A stretch of 25,555 nucleotides of DNA, taken from the NCBI GenBank assembly GCA_018224345.1, contig JAGTUW010000386.1, forward strand, positions 1 to 25,555, given 5' to 3'. Position numbers and translations under genes: made by a program. Positions 8,349 to 15,521 of this stretch are shown in pieces. Each line of letters begins with the position of its first letter. The first letter of the stretch is position 1. The notes beneath the pieces are model-generated. The model worked only from the letters and a program-made list of their open reading frames with translations, had not been told where the DNA came from and ran no database searches. This DNA comes from Bacteroidota bacterium. Its GTDB lineage: Bacteria > Bacteroidota > Ignavibacteria > SZUA-365.

Positions 8349-9086
8349 ATGAAAACTGACACCAAGTATCGATGGAGAGGGTTGGTGATTGCAATCGTTA
8401 TTATCAGCTCCTGGGCAACGGCATTGATCGTTTCCCTTACGTATAACCTTTCACCGTTGCCGTTTTCTTCCGTCCTCCTGCTGAGTGCGGCGTTCATTCT
8501 TCTCAACACCTTTCTCTATACGGGCCTTTTCATCACCGCTCATGATGCGATGCACGGAACCGTGGCCCCACGGCATCCGAAGCTGAACCGCTTCATCGGA
8601 CGCGCCGTCACACTGCTCTATGCCCTGTTCAGTTACGACAAGCTCGAACGAAAACACCGCCTGCATCATGCACATCCGGCTTCCGAAGCCGATCCGGACT
8701 ATCACGACGGCAGACATACGGGGTTCTTTCGCTGGTATCTGCATTTCTTTTTCACCTATGTGACATGGAAGCAGTTACTCGGTATGGCCATCATCTTCAA
8801 TCTGCTCAAATACATCGCTGGCATCCCCGACATCAACATCCTTCTGTTCTGGGTTCTCCCGGCATTGTTGAGCACGGTGCAGTTATTTTTCTTCGGGACC
8901 TGGCTCCCGCATCGCGAGCCTGCGGACGGATATACCGAACCCCACCGCGCCGTGTCGAATGATTACAACGTGCTACTGTCCTTTCTCACTTGTTACCATT
9001 TCGGCTATCATTACGAACATCACGCCGCGCCCGGTGTTCCATGGTGGCGCCTTCCTGACAAACGAGAATCCCTGTCGGGCGAGTGA
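8349..9086 (+). CDS. crtW: CrtW-type beta-carotene ketolase (diiron membrane oxygenase)
   Basis: A 245-residue integral membrane protein of the fatty-acid-desaturase-like superfamily, best matched to CrtW, which adds 4-keto groups to beta-ionone rings and so leads to echinenone, canthaxanthin or astaxanthin. The histidine boxes are intact: HDAMH (65-69), H103-x2-HH (106-107) and HYEHH (221-225), with the CrtW-typical surroundings LFITAHDAMHG, DPDYHDG, FGTWLPHR and CYHFGYHYEHH followed by PWWRLP. Hydrophobic segments lie around 11-31, 41-63, 143-158 and 162-183. The start is one base after the preceding stop, so it ends a three-gene unit. No other carotenoid gene is in the window, so phytoene and lycopene steps must be encoded elsewhere. 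Confidence 0.92.
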   Translation: MKTDTKYRWRGLVIAIVIISSWATALIVSLTYNLSPLPFSSVLLLSAAFILLNTFLYTGLFITAHDAMHGTVAPRHPKLNRFIGRAVTLLYALFSYDKLERKHRLHHAHPASEADPDYHDGRHTGFFRWYLHFFFTYVTWKQLLGMAIIFNLLKYIAGIPDINILLFWVLPALLSTVQLFFFGTWLPHREPADGYTEPHRAVSNDYNVLLSFLTCYHFGYHYEHHAAPGVPWWRLPDKRESLSGE

Positions 9087-9114
9087 GTCAGCAGCGGCGG
9101 AAATGTTCGCCTTC

Positions 9115-9135
9115 GATTGCGGATTGCGGATTGCG
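9115..9135. repeat. Three perfect 7-bp tandem units (GATTGCG)
   Basis: GATTGCG occurs three times head to tail at 9115-9121, 9122-9128 and 9129-9135 in the spacer after crtW. It is the first of three different short tandem arrays within about 120 bases. Confidence 0.9.
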
Positions 9136-9162
9136 AAAAGTGTCGATGCAACCCCGGAAAAA

Positions 9163-9179
9163 CCTCTGTGTCCTCTGTG
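9163..9179. repeat. Direct repeat CCTCTGTG with 9-bp period
   Basis: CCTCTGTG at 9163-9170 is repeated at 9172-9179, followed by a looser CACTGTGG at 9182-9189. From memory, CTCTGTGTCCTCTGTG-type sequences occur in spacers of many environmental bacteria; this was not checked. Confidence 0.8.
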
Positions 9180-9199
9180 AACACTGTGGTGCAATTCTT

Positions 9200-9233
9200 C
9201 ATTTCCCTCATTTCCCTCATTCCCCTCATTCCC
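9200..9233. repeat. 9-bp tandem array (CATTTCCCT), about 3.7 copies
   Basis: CATTTCCCT is at 9200-9208 and 9209-9217, CATTCCCCT at 9218-9226, and a partial copy at 9227-9233. The array is strongly strand-biased (pyrimidine-rich on plus) and sits about 65 bases before the FKBP gene. A GCATGCATGC palindrome follows at 9241-9250. Confidence 0.9.
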
Positions 9234-9289
9234 GCTCTTTGCATGCATGCTTTGATCTGCTTACTTTACGGTGAACCACTCATAAACAT

Positions 9290-9293
9290 GGAG
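9290..9293 (+). promoter_or_regulatory. Ribosome binding site favouring the TTG start at 9300
   Basis: GGAG at 9290-9293 lies six bases before a TTG codon at 9300, whereas the in-frame ATG at 9288 overlaps this site and has no purine-rich site of its own. This supports TTG as the real start of the FKBP gene. Confidence 0.6.
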
Positions 9294-9299
9294 TATCTT

Positions 9300-9731
9300 T
9301 TGGCTACAGTGAAAAACGGCGATACCGTCGCAGTGCATTACACGGGTTCTCTCACGGACGGCACCATTTTTGACTCCTCGCGCGAACGCGAGCCATTGTC
9401 CTTTACCGTCGGCGAAGGGCAGGTCATTGCCGGCTTCAACGATGCCGTACATGGCATGAATGTCGGTGACGAGAAGAAAATCACCATCCCGGCTTCCGAA
9501 GGGTATGGCGATTACAATGATCAATTCGTACTCAACGTGAAACCATCCGATATTCCCAGTGAAATCGAAGTGGAGGAGGGAATGGACCTGCAGCTTCACC
9601 AGGAAGACGGCGGTGCGATTCCCGTACGCGTCACTGGACTCACCGAGGAAGCAGTTACGCTTGACGCAAATCATCCTCTGGCGGGAAAAGATCTGACCTT
9701 TGATATTGAACTGGTGTCGATTCAGGAATAG
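9300..9731 (+). CDS. FKBP-type (SlyD-like) peptidyl-prolyl isomerase
   Basis: A 143-residue cytoplasmic prolyl cis-trans isomerase/chaperone. VKNGDTVAVHYTGSLTDG is the classic beginning of SlyD/FKBP proteins, followed by TIFDSSR, the active-site-like LSFTVGEGQVIAGFNDAV, a 'PASEGYGDYND' turn, an inserted flap segment (about residues 72-120), and the closing ANHPLAGKDLTFDIEL strand typical of SlyD. There is no His-rich metal-binding tail like that of E. coli SlyD. The start is uncertain: TTG at 9300 has a well-placed GGAG and gives MATVKNGD, the usual family N-terminus; ATG at 9288 would add MEYL without a ribosome site. No signal peptide is seen. The frame further upstream is the translated spacer repeat, not protein. 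A strong terminator follows, so this looks like a single-gene unit. Confidence 0.93.
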   Translation: MATVKNGDTVAVHYTGSLTDGTIFDSSREREPLSFTVGEGQVIAGFNDAVHGMNVGDEKKITIPASEGYGDYNDQFVLNVKPSDIPSEIEVEEGMDLQLHQEDGGAIPVRVTGLTEEAVTLDANHPLAGKDLTFDIELVSIQE

Positions 9732-9778
9732 CGTCACTCATCGAGAAACGACACATCGGGAAAACACAGTATGACAAT

Positions 9779-9811
9779 GCGGCGGCCACGGGCCGCCGTT
9801 TCTTTTTTTTT
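9779..9811 (+). terminator. Rho-independent terminator after FKBP gene
   Basis: The stem GGCGGCC (9781-9787) pairs with GGCCGCC (9791-9797) around the 3-base loop ACG, extendable by C9780-G9798 and G9779-T9799, and runs straight into a T-rich tract to 9811. It lies about 50 bases after the FKBP stop. Confidence 0.93.
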
Positions 9812-10010
9812 AACAAGTCGGGTACCTGACTGTACGGGGAAGCCGGTTCCGCTTGTAATTTTTCACTTTCCGCGGGGGCGTCTGCATGCATGGGCAACGG
9901 GGTAGTGATTTCTCCCTTTCATGACATTATCGGTGCTTCGTAGATTCACCTTTCGTCATCCTGTATGGCGATAGGGAACATCTTTCTACACAATTTTTCA
10001 GGGAGCCATT
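9812..10010 (+). other. Spacer before the exported-protein gene
   Basis: I see no gene here. A good ribosome site (GGGAG, 10001-10005) precedes the ATG at 10011. TAATTTTT at 9856-9863 is a partial match to the Bacteroidota -7 box, but no -33 box is spaced correctly, so no promoter is called. Confidence 0.5.
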
Positions 10011-10943
10011 ATGAATGGAAACATTTGCGTTGCGCCTTGCGCATCCTCTCCATTGTTCTTCGCCGTCGCGGCTGCAGTACTCTTGTGTGCCGCCTGCGAC
10101 AATCCGCCACTTGATCACGCAGATGAAACGCTGCATGCGCTTGCCATGCCCGGAGAGATGCAGGTCGTGTACGGACCGGTCAACGACGAGAATCCGTTCG
10201 AGGAGACAGGCGTGCGACACAATGAGCTGGTCCATGCAGTGCTTATGTCCGCACAGTCATGGGATACGCTGGATATCGAAGCCATGCTTGCGCATATACG
10301 CGGCAGCATTCCCCCCTGGGCGGAAGCAGCGCTCGGCGTCCCCTTTGACCGGAGCGAGATCCATGTCGCCACGGCATTTGCGTTGCGCATCGACAGTACT
10401 GCGCGTCACCAGCTGGCATCCTTCAATGCCGAAGGATACAGTCACCGGGAAATTCGTTACATCCGACGCATCGGCGAACTGTTGCGGAAGGTCTGCACGT
10501 TCCCGGAACTTGAACGCGACCTCCTGGCACTGGAGGAAGAAATTCTGTCTGAGGAATGGCCCTCAGACCTGCCCGCCGAGCCCGCGGCACGGACAGCCAT
10601 CAGCATCGCCAAGCACTCCGCAGCCTACTGGAAACATGTCTTCTGCCTTGCAGCGGGAATTGATCCTGTAACACTGACCCGGATCGCGGGTGCCGAGGGA
10701 AGTATCGGAAAACCAGCGGAACTCCTTGTCCGCGCCACCACACGCTCGCAGATCGTCATGGCCGCCGATGTCATCTCCGGCGTGACAGCAGCAGAGCACG
10801 CAACACCACTGGGCCCTATGAGACAACTCGAAGCCGCGATCATCTCCGGAGGCGCAGTCTCGATTATCGTGGCCACGATCGTCTATTTCGATGAGATCAT
10901 CAATTTCTTCAGCTCAATCGGGGACTGGTTGTCCAATCGCTGA
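10011..10943 (+). CDS. Exported protein of unknown function, possible lipoprotein
   Basis: A 310-residue protein I do not recognise. The N-terminus has a hydrophobic stretch (about residues 14-28, PLFFAVAAAVLLCAA) ending in Cys29, so export and perhaps lipidation at C29 are likely; the position three before the Cys is itself Cys, which is a poor lipobox. The body is largely helical and soluble, with an acidic segment around 160-190. A second hydrophobic stretch near the C-terminus (about 284-300, AIISGGAVSIIVATIVYF) suggests an additional membrane contact. The start has a GGGAG site six bases upstream. It is followed after 30 bases by a tiny hydrophobic ORF with its own ribosome site. Its function is unknown. 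Confidence 0.75.
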   Translation: MNGNICVAPCASSPLFFAVAAAVLLCAACDNPPLDHADETLHALAMPGEMQVVYGPVNDENPFEETGVRHNELVHAVLMSAQSWDTLDIEAMLAHIRGSIPPWAEAALGVPFDRSEIHVATAFALRIDSTARHQLASFNAEGYSHREIRYIRRIGELLRKVCTFPELERDLLALEEEILSEEWPSDLPAEPAARTAISIAKHSAAYWKHVFCLAAGIDPVTLTRIAGAEGSIGKPAELLVRATTRSQIVMAADVISGVTAAEHATPLGPMRQLEAAIISGGAVSIIVATIVYFDEIINFFSSIGDWLSNR

Positions 10944-10973
10944 TCACAGTACCATACTATACGGGAGTTCACG

Positions 10974-11045
10974 ATGAGAAACACACTGCTCTTCATCGCT
11001 TTCCTTCTCATGATCCTGCTGTTCATGTTCACCGGCCGGATATGA
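10974..11045 (+). CDS. Possible 23-residue single-span membrane peptide
   Basis: A short frame, ATG at 10974 to TGA at 11043-11045, encodes MRNTLLFIAFLLMILLFMFT followed by GRI: a positively charged start, one hydrophobic span and a basic end. A GGGAG ribosome site (10963-10967) sits six bases before the ATG. It lies 30 bases after the exported-protein gene on the same strand and before a hairpin terminator, as expected for a co-transcribed small membrane protein. Coding is inferred from the ribosome site and composition alone; a chance frame is possible. Confidence 0.45.
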   Translation: MRNTLLFIAFLLMILLFMFTGRI

Positions 11046-11065
11046 AAGGCATACAATTTGTGTCG

Positions 11066-11096
11066 AAAAAGGGGGGGGGGAAGACCTCCCCCCTTT
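11066..11096. terminator. Bidirectional G-run/C-run hairpin between convergent genes
   Basis: AAAAA plus ten G (11066-11080), a loop with AAGACCT, then six C and TTT (11088-11096) form a strong hairpin. Read on the minus strand it ends in TTTTT, so it can terminate the PEPCK-like unit as well as the plus-strand unit that ends at 11045. Confidence 0.7.
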
Positions 11097-11211
11097 ATCG
11101 CATCATGCATTCTGTTCACCCTCTCTGTCACATCGGCGAATGTCGCAGCGATGAGGTCGGCGAGAGGTCCGCGAGATGCCGGGGACCAACGAGCAATTGG
11201 GCACCGGTGGC

Positions 11212-13062
11212 TCAGCGCCAGCGCCAAACGCCCGGTCGTTTCGGTCGCGCAACCGGTTCCTCGCGCTGTACGATGACACGGGGTTCGGGAGCGGAGGGCG
11301 CAAAAGACTGCGGGGTTGCCACACCAGCCTTGCGTGCCGTCACATCGCCCATCGCCCGGAAGGATCGTTCGGCGGCCGCAATGATTTCCGGACGCAGGCC
11401 TTCTTTCGCGATTTCCTCGAGAAAGGCCCGGCGGCCGCGAATGATGTCCTTGACATAATAATCGATCTGTTCGGGCGAGTAGAGCTTGTGCACATCCCAT
11501 TCATCCATGCGCCGGCCGTCGGCCTCGACAATGGACATGGTACCAAGGACACCTTTCTCATACTTGTTGGTGCCACGCAGGTCGCCACGCTGTATCGCGG
11601 CCATCAGGTCGAGTGGAACACGTTCGGCCTTGCGCACCAGGCGTTTCTGCTGTACTCCACGCTCCTCGTATTCCTCGATGATCTCGCCCATGCCTCCGGT
11701 GTTGTAGAGACGGAACTGCACCTGTCCGGGAAAACGGTTGACGAGTTTCATGATAATATCGTAGAAACGATTGACCTTGCGGCCGCGACTGCCGATGATG
11801 AAATCGTCGGTACCGACAATACGGACTGAATCGCCTGCTTTCTCCGGATTCGCCGCGAAACTGAGCGTAGATTCCCCGAAGAGATAGGCAAGCACCCCCT
11901 GCTCGGGTGTCAGTTGCTGGGAAAACGGCATAATCGTGTTCCGCCGTGTGATGAAGGCAAACCACAACGCATCGTTCTTGTCCAGACTCGGAAGATTGAG
12001 ACTGTCTGCGGCAATGGAGATGAGTTTGCCCTCGCGTTCGATGAACAGTTTGTCCATGCGCACCACTGCACGACCGTTGCCGCACAGCGATTCATCGAGA
12101 AAGTCGATGTTGCCCTTTGCGTCAACCATCACATTCTCGAGCAGAGCCGATTTGTGTGTCAACGCGTAATACATTGCTTCCTGGTCGGACTTCCGGACAT
12201 CGGTTTTCACATAGAAATTGTGTTCCGAACCGTAGGCGGACCCGTCATCCTTGAGAAAGCAGATATCGTCCTGGGAGGCATAGGTCATTTCTCCGCGTTT
12301 GGGATCCATTTCAAGCTGATGACAGCTCCATGTGGATTTTCCCGTCGCCGTCATGCCGAAAAGTATGACACCATGTTTTTTGAGTTCATTGCTTTTCGCA
12401 TCACGCGCGACAACGACTTTGCTGCCCGCATGCAGTCCGAGCATGCCATGCTCATCGGCCAGCCACATGGCCTGACGCAGAAACCCTTTTTTGTCTTCTC
12501 CGAGATAATCGCTTCCGAGACAGATGTTCAGGTTGAATTCCGGCATGGTGAGGATCTGCTGACGGCTCTGATGCTCCTCGGGGATGTGTATCATCGTAAT
12601 GGCAGGGCCAGGACGACCGCATGGTTCATCAAGCAGGCTTCCCCACATATAGGCAAGACGTGAATTGCGCCAGTCACCGACACTCAGGTACAATGTACAA
12701 ACCGGATTGTAATCCGGATTGTTGCCCATCTGCCGTGTAATCTTGATGAAGGGAAGCGTCTTCATCCAGAACAGCACTTTCTCAAGTTCATCCGGAGCGT
12801 TCTTCACCACCTTTTCCTGGTAGGGGAGCAACGAAGGCAGACGCACGGCCTCCGAGCCCAGATACACCGTCTTTGCCGCGAGGCGCGAGCTCTGCACCGA
12901 GCGCCATACACTGGATCCGTAGTTCGTTTTCTGTGCGTACTCCTTCACCCGTGCTTCCAACCATTTGAGGCTGACTTCCTTGATGTTGGGTCCGTTGAGC
13001 AGCGGCACAAGCTGCTCATGGAATTTCTTGTAATAGTCGTTGTTATAGATATCTTTTGCCAT
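11212..13062 (-). CDS. Divergent ATP-type PEPCK family protein
   Basis: A 616-residue homologue of ATP-dependent phosphoenolpyruvate carboxykinase, which converts oxaloacetate plus ATP to PEP and CO2. Family landmarks run in order: YLGEDKKG (K191/K192, matching the metal-binding Lys of E. coli PEPCK), LGLHAGS (H211, the metal-binding His), P-loop GMTATGKST (236-244), acidic pair D265-D266, FYVKT in place of GCYAKT, ALLENV, GNGR (R331, matching NTR), FITRRNTIMPFSQQLTPEQ, and LYNTGG. Missing or altered are the N-terminal RSPKD motif with its oxaloacetate-binding Arg, and the EGGC motif. It is longer than usual (about 530-540), with a Pro/Arg-rich tail. ATG 13062 is preferred over GTG 13071 because AAGGTGA lies five bases upstream of it. 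It follows the aminotransferase fusion by 5 bases. Activity as true PEPCK is uncertain. Confidence 0.85.
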   Translation of the reverse strand: MAKDIYNNDYYKKFHEQLVPLLNGPNIKEVSLKWLEARVKEYAQKTNYGSSVWRSVQSSRLAAKTVYLGSEAVRLPSLLPYQEKVVKNAPDELEKVLFWMKTLPFIKITRQMGNNPDYNPVCTLYLSVGDWRNSRLAYMWGSLLDEPCGRPGPAITMIHIPEEHQSRQQILTMPEFNLNICLGSDYLGEDKKGFLRQAMWLADEHGMLGLHAGSKVVVARDAKSNELKKHGVILFGMTATGKSTWSCHQLEMDPKRGEMTYASQDDICFLKDDGSAYGSEHNFYVKTDVRKSDQEAMYYALTHKSALLENVMVDAKGNIDFLDESLCGNGRAVVRMDKLFIEREGKLISIAADSLNLPSLDKNDALWFAFITRRNTIMPFSQQLTPEQGVLAYLFGESTLSFAANPEKAGDSVRIVGTDDFIIGSRGRKVNRFYDIIMKLVNRFPGQVQFRLYNTGGMGEIIEEYEERGVQQKRLVRKAERVPLDLMAAIQRGDLRGTNKYEKGVLGTMSIVEADGRRMDEWDVHKLYSPEQIDYYVKDIIRGRRAFLEEIAKEGLRPEIIAAAERSFRAMGDVTARKAGVATPQSFAPSAPEPRVIVQREEPVARPKRPGVWRWR

Positions 13063-13067
13063 GGGAA

Positions 13068-15422
13068 TCACCTTCCGTTCGCACCGACGTGAGACAACAC
13101 CTGCTGCACCATTTCGGTGAGCGTCGCCGCGCCCGCATTGAGCTGATAGACGGCGGCGGACTGGAACAGTTTCGTAAAGAAGCGCTTCTGCAGCTCCAGC
13201 CGTTCATCGGTTTTGACCAGGAGATGCGGATTGTAAAACGGCTGCTGTTTACCACCGATCGCCGTGCCGACCGGATACCCCGACTCCAACATACGCAGGG
13301 CCTCGTCCTTATCCAGCTTCTGCGAGGCGGAGCTGACTGGATCATGCCGCAGGATGAATACATGCCGCACATCGATGCGTTTGACATGCCGCGCCATGCC
13401 GCCGATCCAGTAGGGATCAAGCATGGCGTGACTCTTTTTCGCGCAGTCGTAGCTGTATGGTGCGCCGCTGTTCAGTGGGCAGCTTTCCTGCAGTTTATGA
13501 TCGTCGTTGCGACAATCCTCCACTTTCGTAATCACATTTTCGCATTTCGATTTATCGAAGAGACGGGCGAGCGGCTCATGCGAAGCGACGGCGTTGGTCT
13601 GTATATATACTTTTCTTTCGGGATTGTCGGCAGCGGCATAGCCCCCGCCATATCTGAGAAATATATAATCAATGCCGTGCACAGCGACATTCTCATCCTC
13701 CTGGAAGAGGCGCCAGAACAATTCAGTCTTTTTTGTCCCGCCCGGACCGATGAAGAGCACACCCTCGCCGCCGATGTCCAGGGTGAGTCCTCGTACGGCG
13801 TGAATATCAAAAACGCGTTCCGCCACGTCGGTGACGAGTCCGAGTGCCAGCGAACGCAGAGAGCCGTAATGATCGGTATTGAAAAGCACGCCGGTTTTTG
13901 TGTCGGAATTGTAGAACGCATGCGGCTCACGGCCGGTCACGCCATCGACAGCATAGATAACACCATGTGGTTCGATATCGGCCTCGAGTTGTGCAGGATA
14001 CCAGTTTTCCACCCAGAAATCATAGAGGTGGCCGACATTGGTCCGCAACTGTACTATCATACCGTTGATATTGGCATTCCATTCGAAATAGTTACTGTAG
14101 CCGAGATGGGCTTCAGCCTCCGCCACGAGCGCGTCACGAACACCGATTTTCACATCGTCGTCGACGGGCACGGCATGCTTTGTCACCGTTTCGGTATTGG
14201 CAAGTTTGATAAGTTTGCGTTTGGCTGCGGGCTTGAGTTTTGCCAGCGCCTCGGTGATACGTGCCATCCCTTCCTGTAATTGCGCCATCGAGGCCGCGTA
14301 GCTGATGCGGATGAAATCATCGCTGCCGAAGGCATCTCCCGGGACAATAGCGACATTCGCATGTTTGAGCAGAAAATATGCCATCCCGTAACTGTTGCGT
14401 ATGGGAATGCCCTCGTATTCCATGCGATAGAATGACGAGACATTCGGGAATGCATAGAACGCTCCGCGTGGCATGGGGCAGGATACACCCTGTATGCTCT
14501 GCAGTTTATTGACGACGTAGTTGCGGCGTTTCTCAAATTCGGCCGCCATTTTGGATATTTCGTATTGCGGCCCCTTGTAGGCTTCGAGCGCTGCCCGTTG
14601 CGAAACCGAACCCGGGTTGGATGTCGCATGACTCTGTACCTTGGCCATTGCGGCAGTAAGATCTTTCGGTGCAGCGGCCCAGCCAATGCGCCACCCGGTC
14701 ATTGAATATGCCTTGGAGACGCCATCGACAGTGACAGTACGTTTTTTCACTTCCTCGCCCAGCGAAGCAAAGCGGGTGAACACGAGATTGTCATACATCA
14801 GTTTGCCGTAAATCTCGTCGGCAATGCAAATGATATCTTCCTCGACGATGACTTCTGCAAGTGCTTCGAGTTCCTCGCGTGTGTAGCCGCTGCCGGTCGG
14901 ATTGCAGGGGTTGTTGAGAAAGACCGCCTTGGTGCTCGCGTTGACCGTATCCCGCAATTGATCGGGTGTCAGCCGGAAGCCATCCTCTTCCCGTGTTTGT
15001 ATAATCACCGGTCGGCCATTTGCCAACTTGACCATTTCCGGGTACGACACCCAGTAGGGTGCGGGAATAATGACTTCATCTCCGTCATTGACGATGGCCA
15101 TCATCGCATTGTATATCGAATGCTTGGCCCCATTCGAGACAATGATTTCGGAGGCAGGGTCATAGGCGAGTCCGTCCTGCTCCTCCAACTGTCGTGCGAT
15201 GGCCTTGCGAAGGGGCATGATGCCTTCGTTCGCAGTGTATTTGGTGAAGTTCTCGTCGATCGCGCGTTTGGCGGCGTCCTTGATATGCGCCGGTGTCGCG
15301 AAATCCGGTTCGCCCACGGAGAAGTCGATGACGTCGACCCCCTGCTCCTTGAGCGCCTTGGCCTTCGCGGCGACTTTCAGCGTCGGCGAGGAACCGATAA
15401 GATGAATTCTGTCTGCCGTCAC
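13068..15422 (-). CDS. Aspartate aminotransferase fused to PEPCK-like lobe
   Basis: A 784-residue two-part protein. Residues 1-398 are a complete class I PLP aminotransferase of the aspartate type: NPCNPTG (171-177), ADEIYG, the PLP lysine K237 in VDGVSKAYSMTGWRIGW, and R372 in FIRISYA for the substrate carboxylate. After a linker (about 400-440), residues about 440-784 form a second domain. It contains VLFIGPGGTKKTE, a P-loop-like turn in which the usual Gly before Lys is Lys564, and then segments that align collinearly with the neighbouring PEPCK-like protein: VYIQTN, CENV, HVFILRHD, QKLDKDEAL and QLNAG. There is no in-frame Met between about 400 and 454, so a hidden separate gene start is unlikely. 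The start is GTG 15422 with GAGGT six bases upstream. The first half is certain; the second half's function is unknown. Confidence 0.9.
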   Translation of the reverse strand: MTADRIHLIGSSPTLKVAAKAKALKEQGVDVIDFSVGEPDFATPAHIKDAAKRAIDENFTKYTANEGIMPLRKAIARQLEEQDGLAYDPASEIIVSNGAKHSIYNAMMAIVNDGDEVIIPAPYWVSYPEMVKLANGRPVIIQTREEDGFRLTPDQLRDTVNASTKAVFLNNPCNPTGSGYTREELEALAEVIVEEDIICIADEIYGKLMYDNLVFTRFASLGEEVKKRTVTVDGVSKAYSMTGWRIGWAAAPKDLTAAMAKVQSHATSNPGSVSQRAALEAYKGPQYEISKMAAEFEKRRNYVVNKLQSIQGVSCPMPRGAFYAFPNVSSFYRMEYEGIPIRNSYGMAYFLLKHANVAIVPGDAFGSDDFIRISYAASMAQLQEGMARITEALAKLKPAAKRKLIKLANTETVTKHAVPVDDDVKIGVRDALVAEAEAHLGYSNYFEWNANINGMIVQLRTNVGHLYDFWVENWYPAQLEADIEPHGVIYAVDGVTGREPHAFYNSDTKTGVLFNTDHYGSLRSLALGLVTDVAERVFDIHAVRGLTLDIGGEGVLFIGPGGTKKTELFWRLFQEDENVAVHGIDYIFLRYGGGYAAADNPERKVYIQTNAVASHEPLARLFDKSKCENVITKVEDCRNDDHKLQESCPLNSGAPYSYDCAKKSHAMLDPYWIGGMARHVKRIDVRHVFILRHDPVSSASQKLDKDEALRMLESGYPVGTAIGGKQQPFYNPHLLVKTDERLELQKRFFTKLFQSAAVYQLNAGAATLTEMVQQVLSHVGANGR

Positions 15423-15428
15423 GTTGCT

Positions 15429-15433
15429 ACCTC
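15429..15433 (-). promoter_or_regulatory. Ribosome binding site supporting the GTG start of the fusion
   Basis: On the minus strand GAGGT (plus 15429-15433) lies six bases before GTG at 15422-15420. The aminotransferase begins naturally there (MTADRIHLIGSS), so the GTG start is well supported. Confidence 0.7.
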
Positions 15434-15521
15434 ATAGATATCGTTTTCGAATCGTTCCCGCTGCACGCGTAAGTATTCGGCGCGTGCGGACCTCGTTCTA
15501 CGGTTTCCGTCCGGGGTCGGT

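Noticed and set aside
13056..14279. Plus-strand open frame of 407 codons opposite the aminotransferase fusion
   Set aside because: Antisense to the fusion's PEPCK-like part, no recognisable domain and no ribosome site; treated as a shadow.
15463..15487. Inverted repeat GCACGCG/CGCGTGC between flotillin and the fusion gene
   Set aside because: A 7-base stem with 11-base loop but no T-tract on the relevant strand, so not called a terminator; possibly chance in GC-rich DNA.
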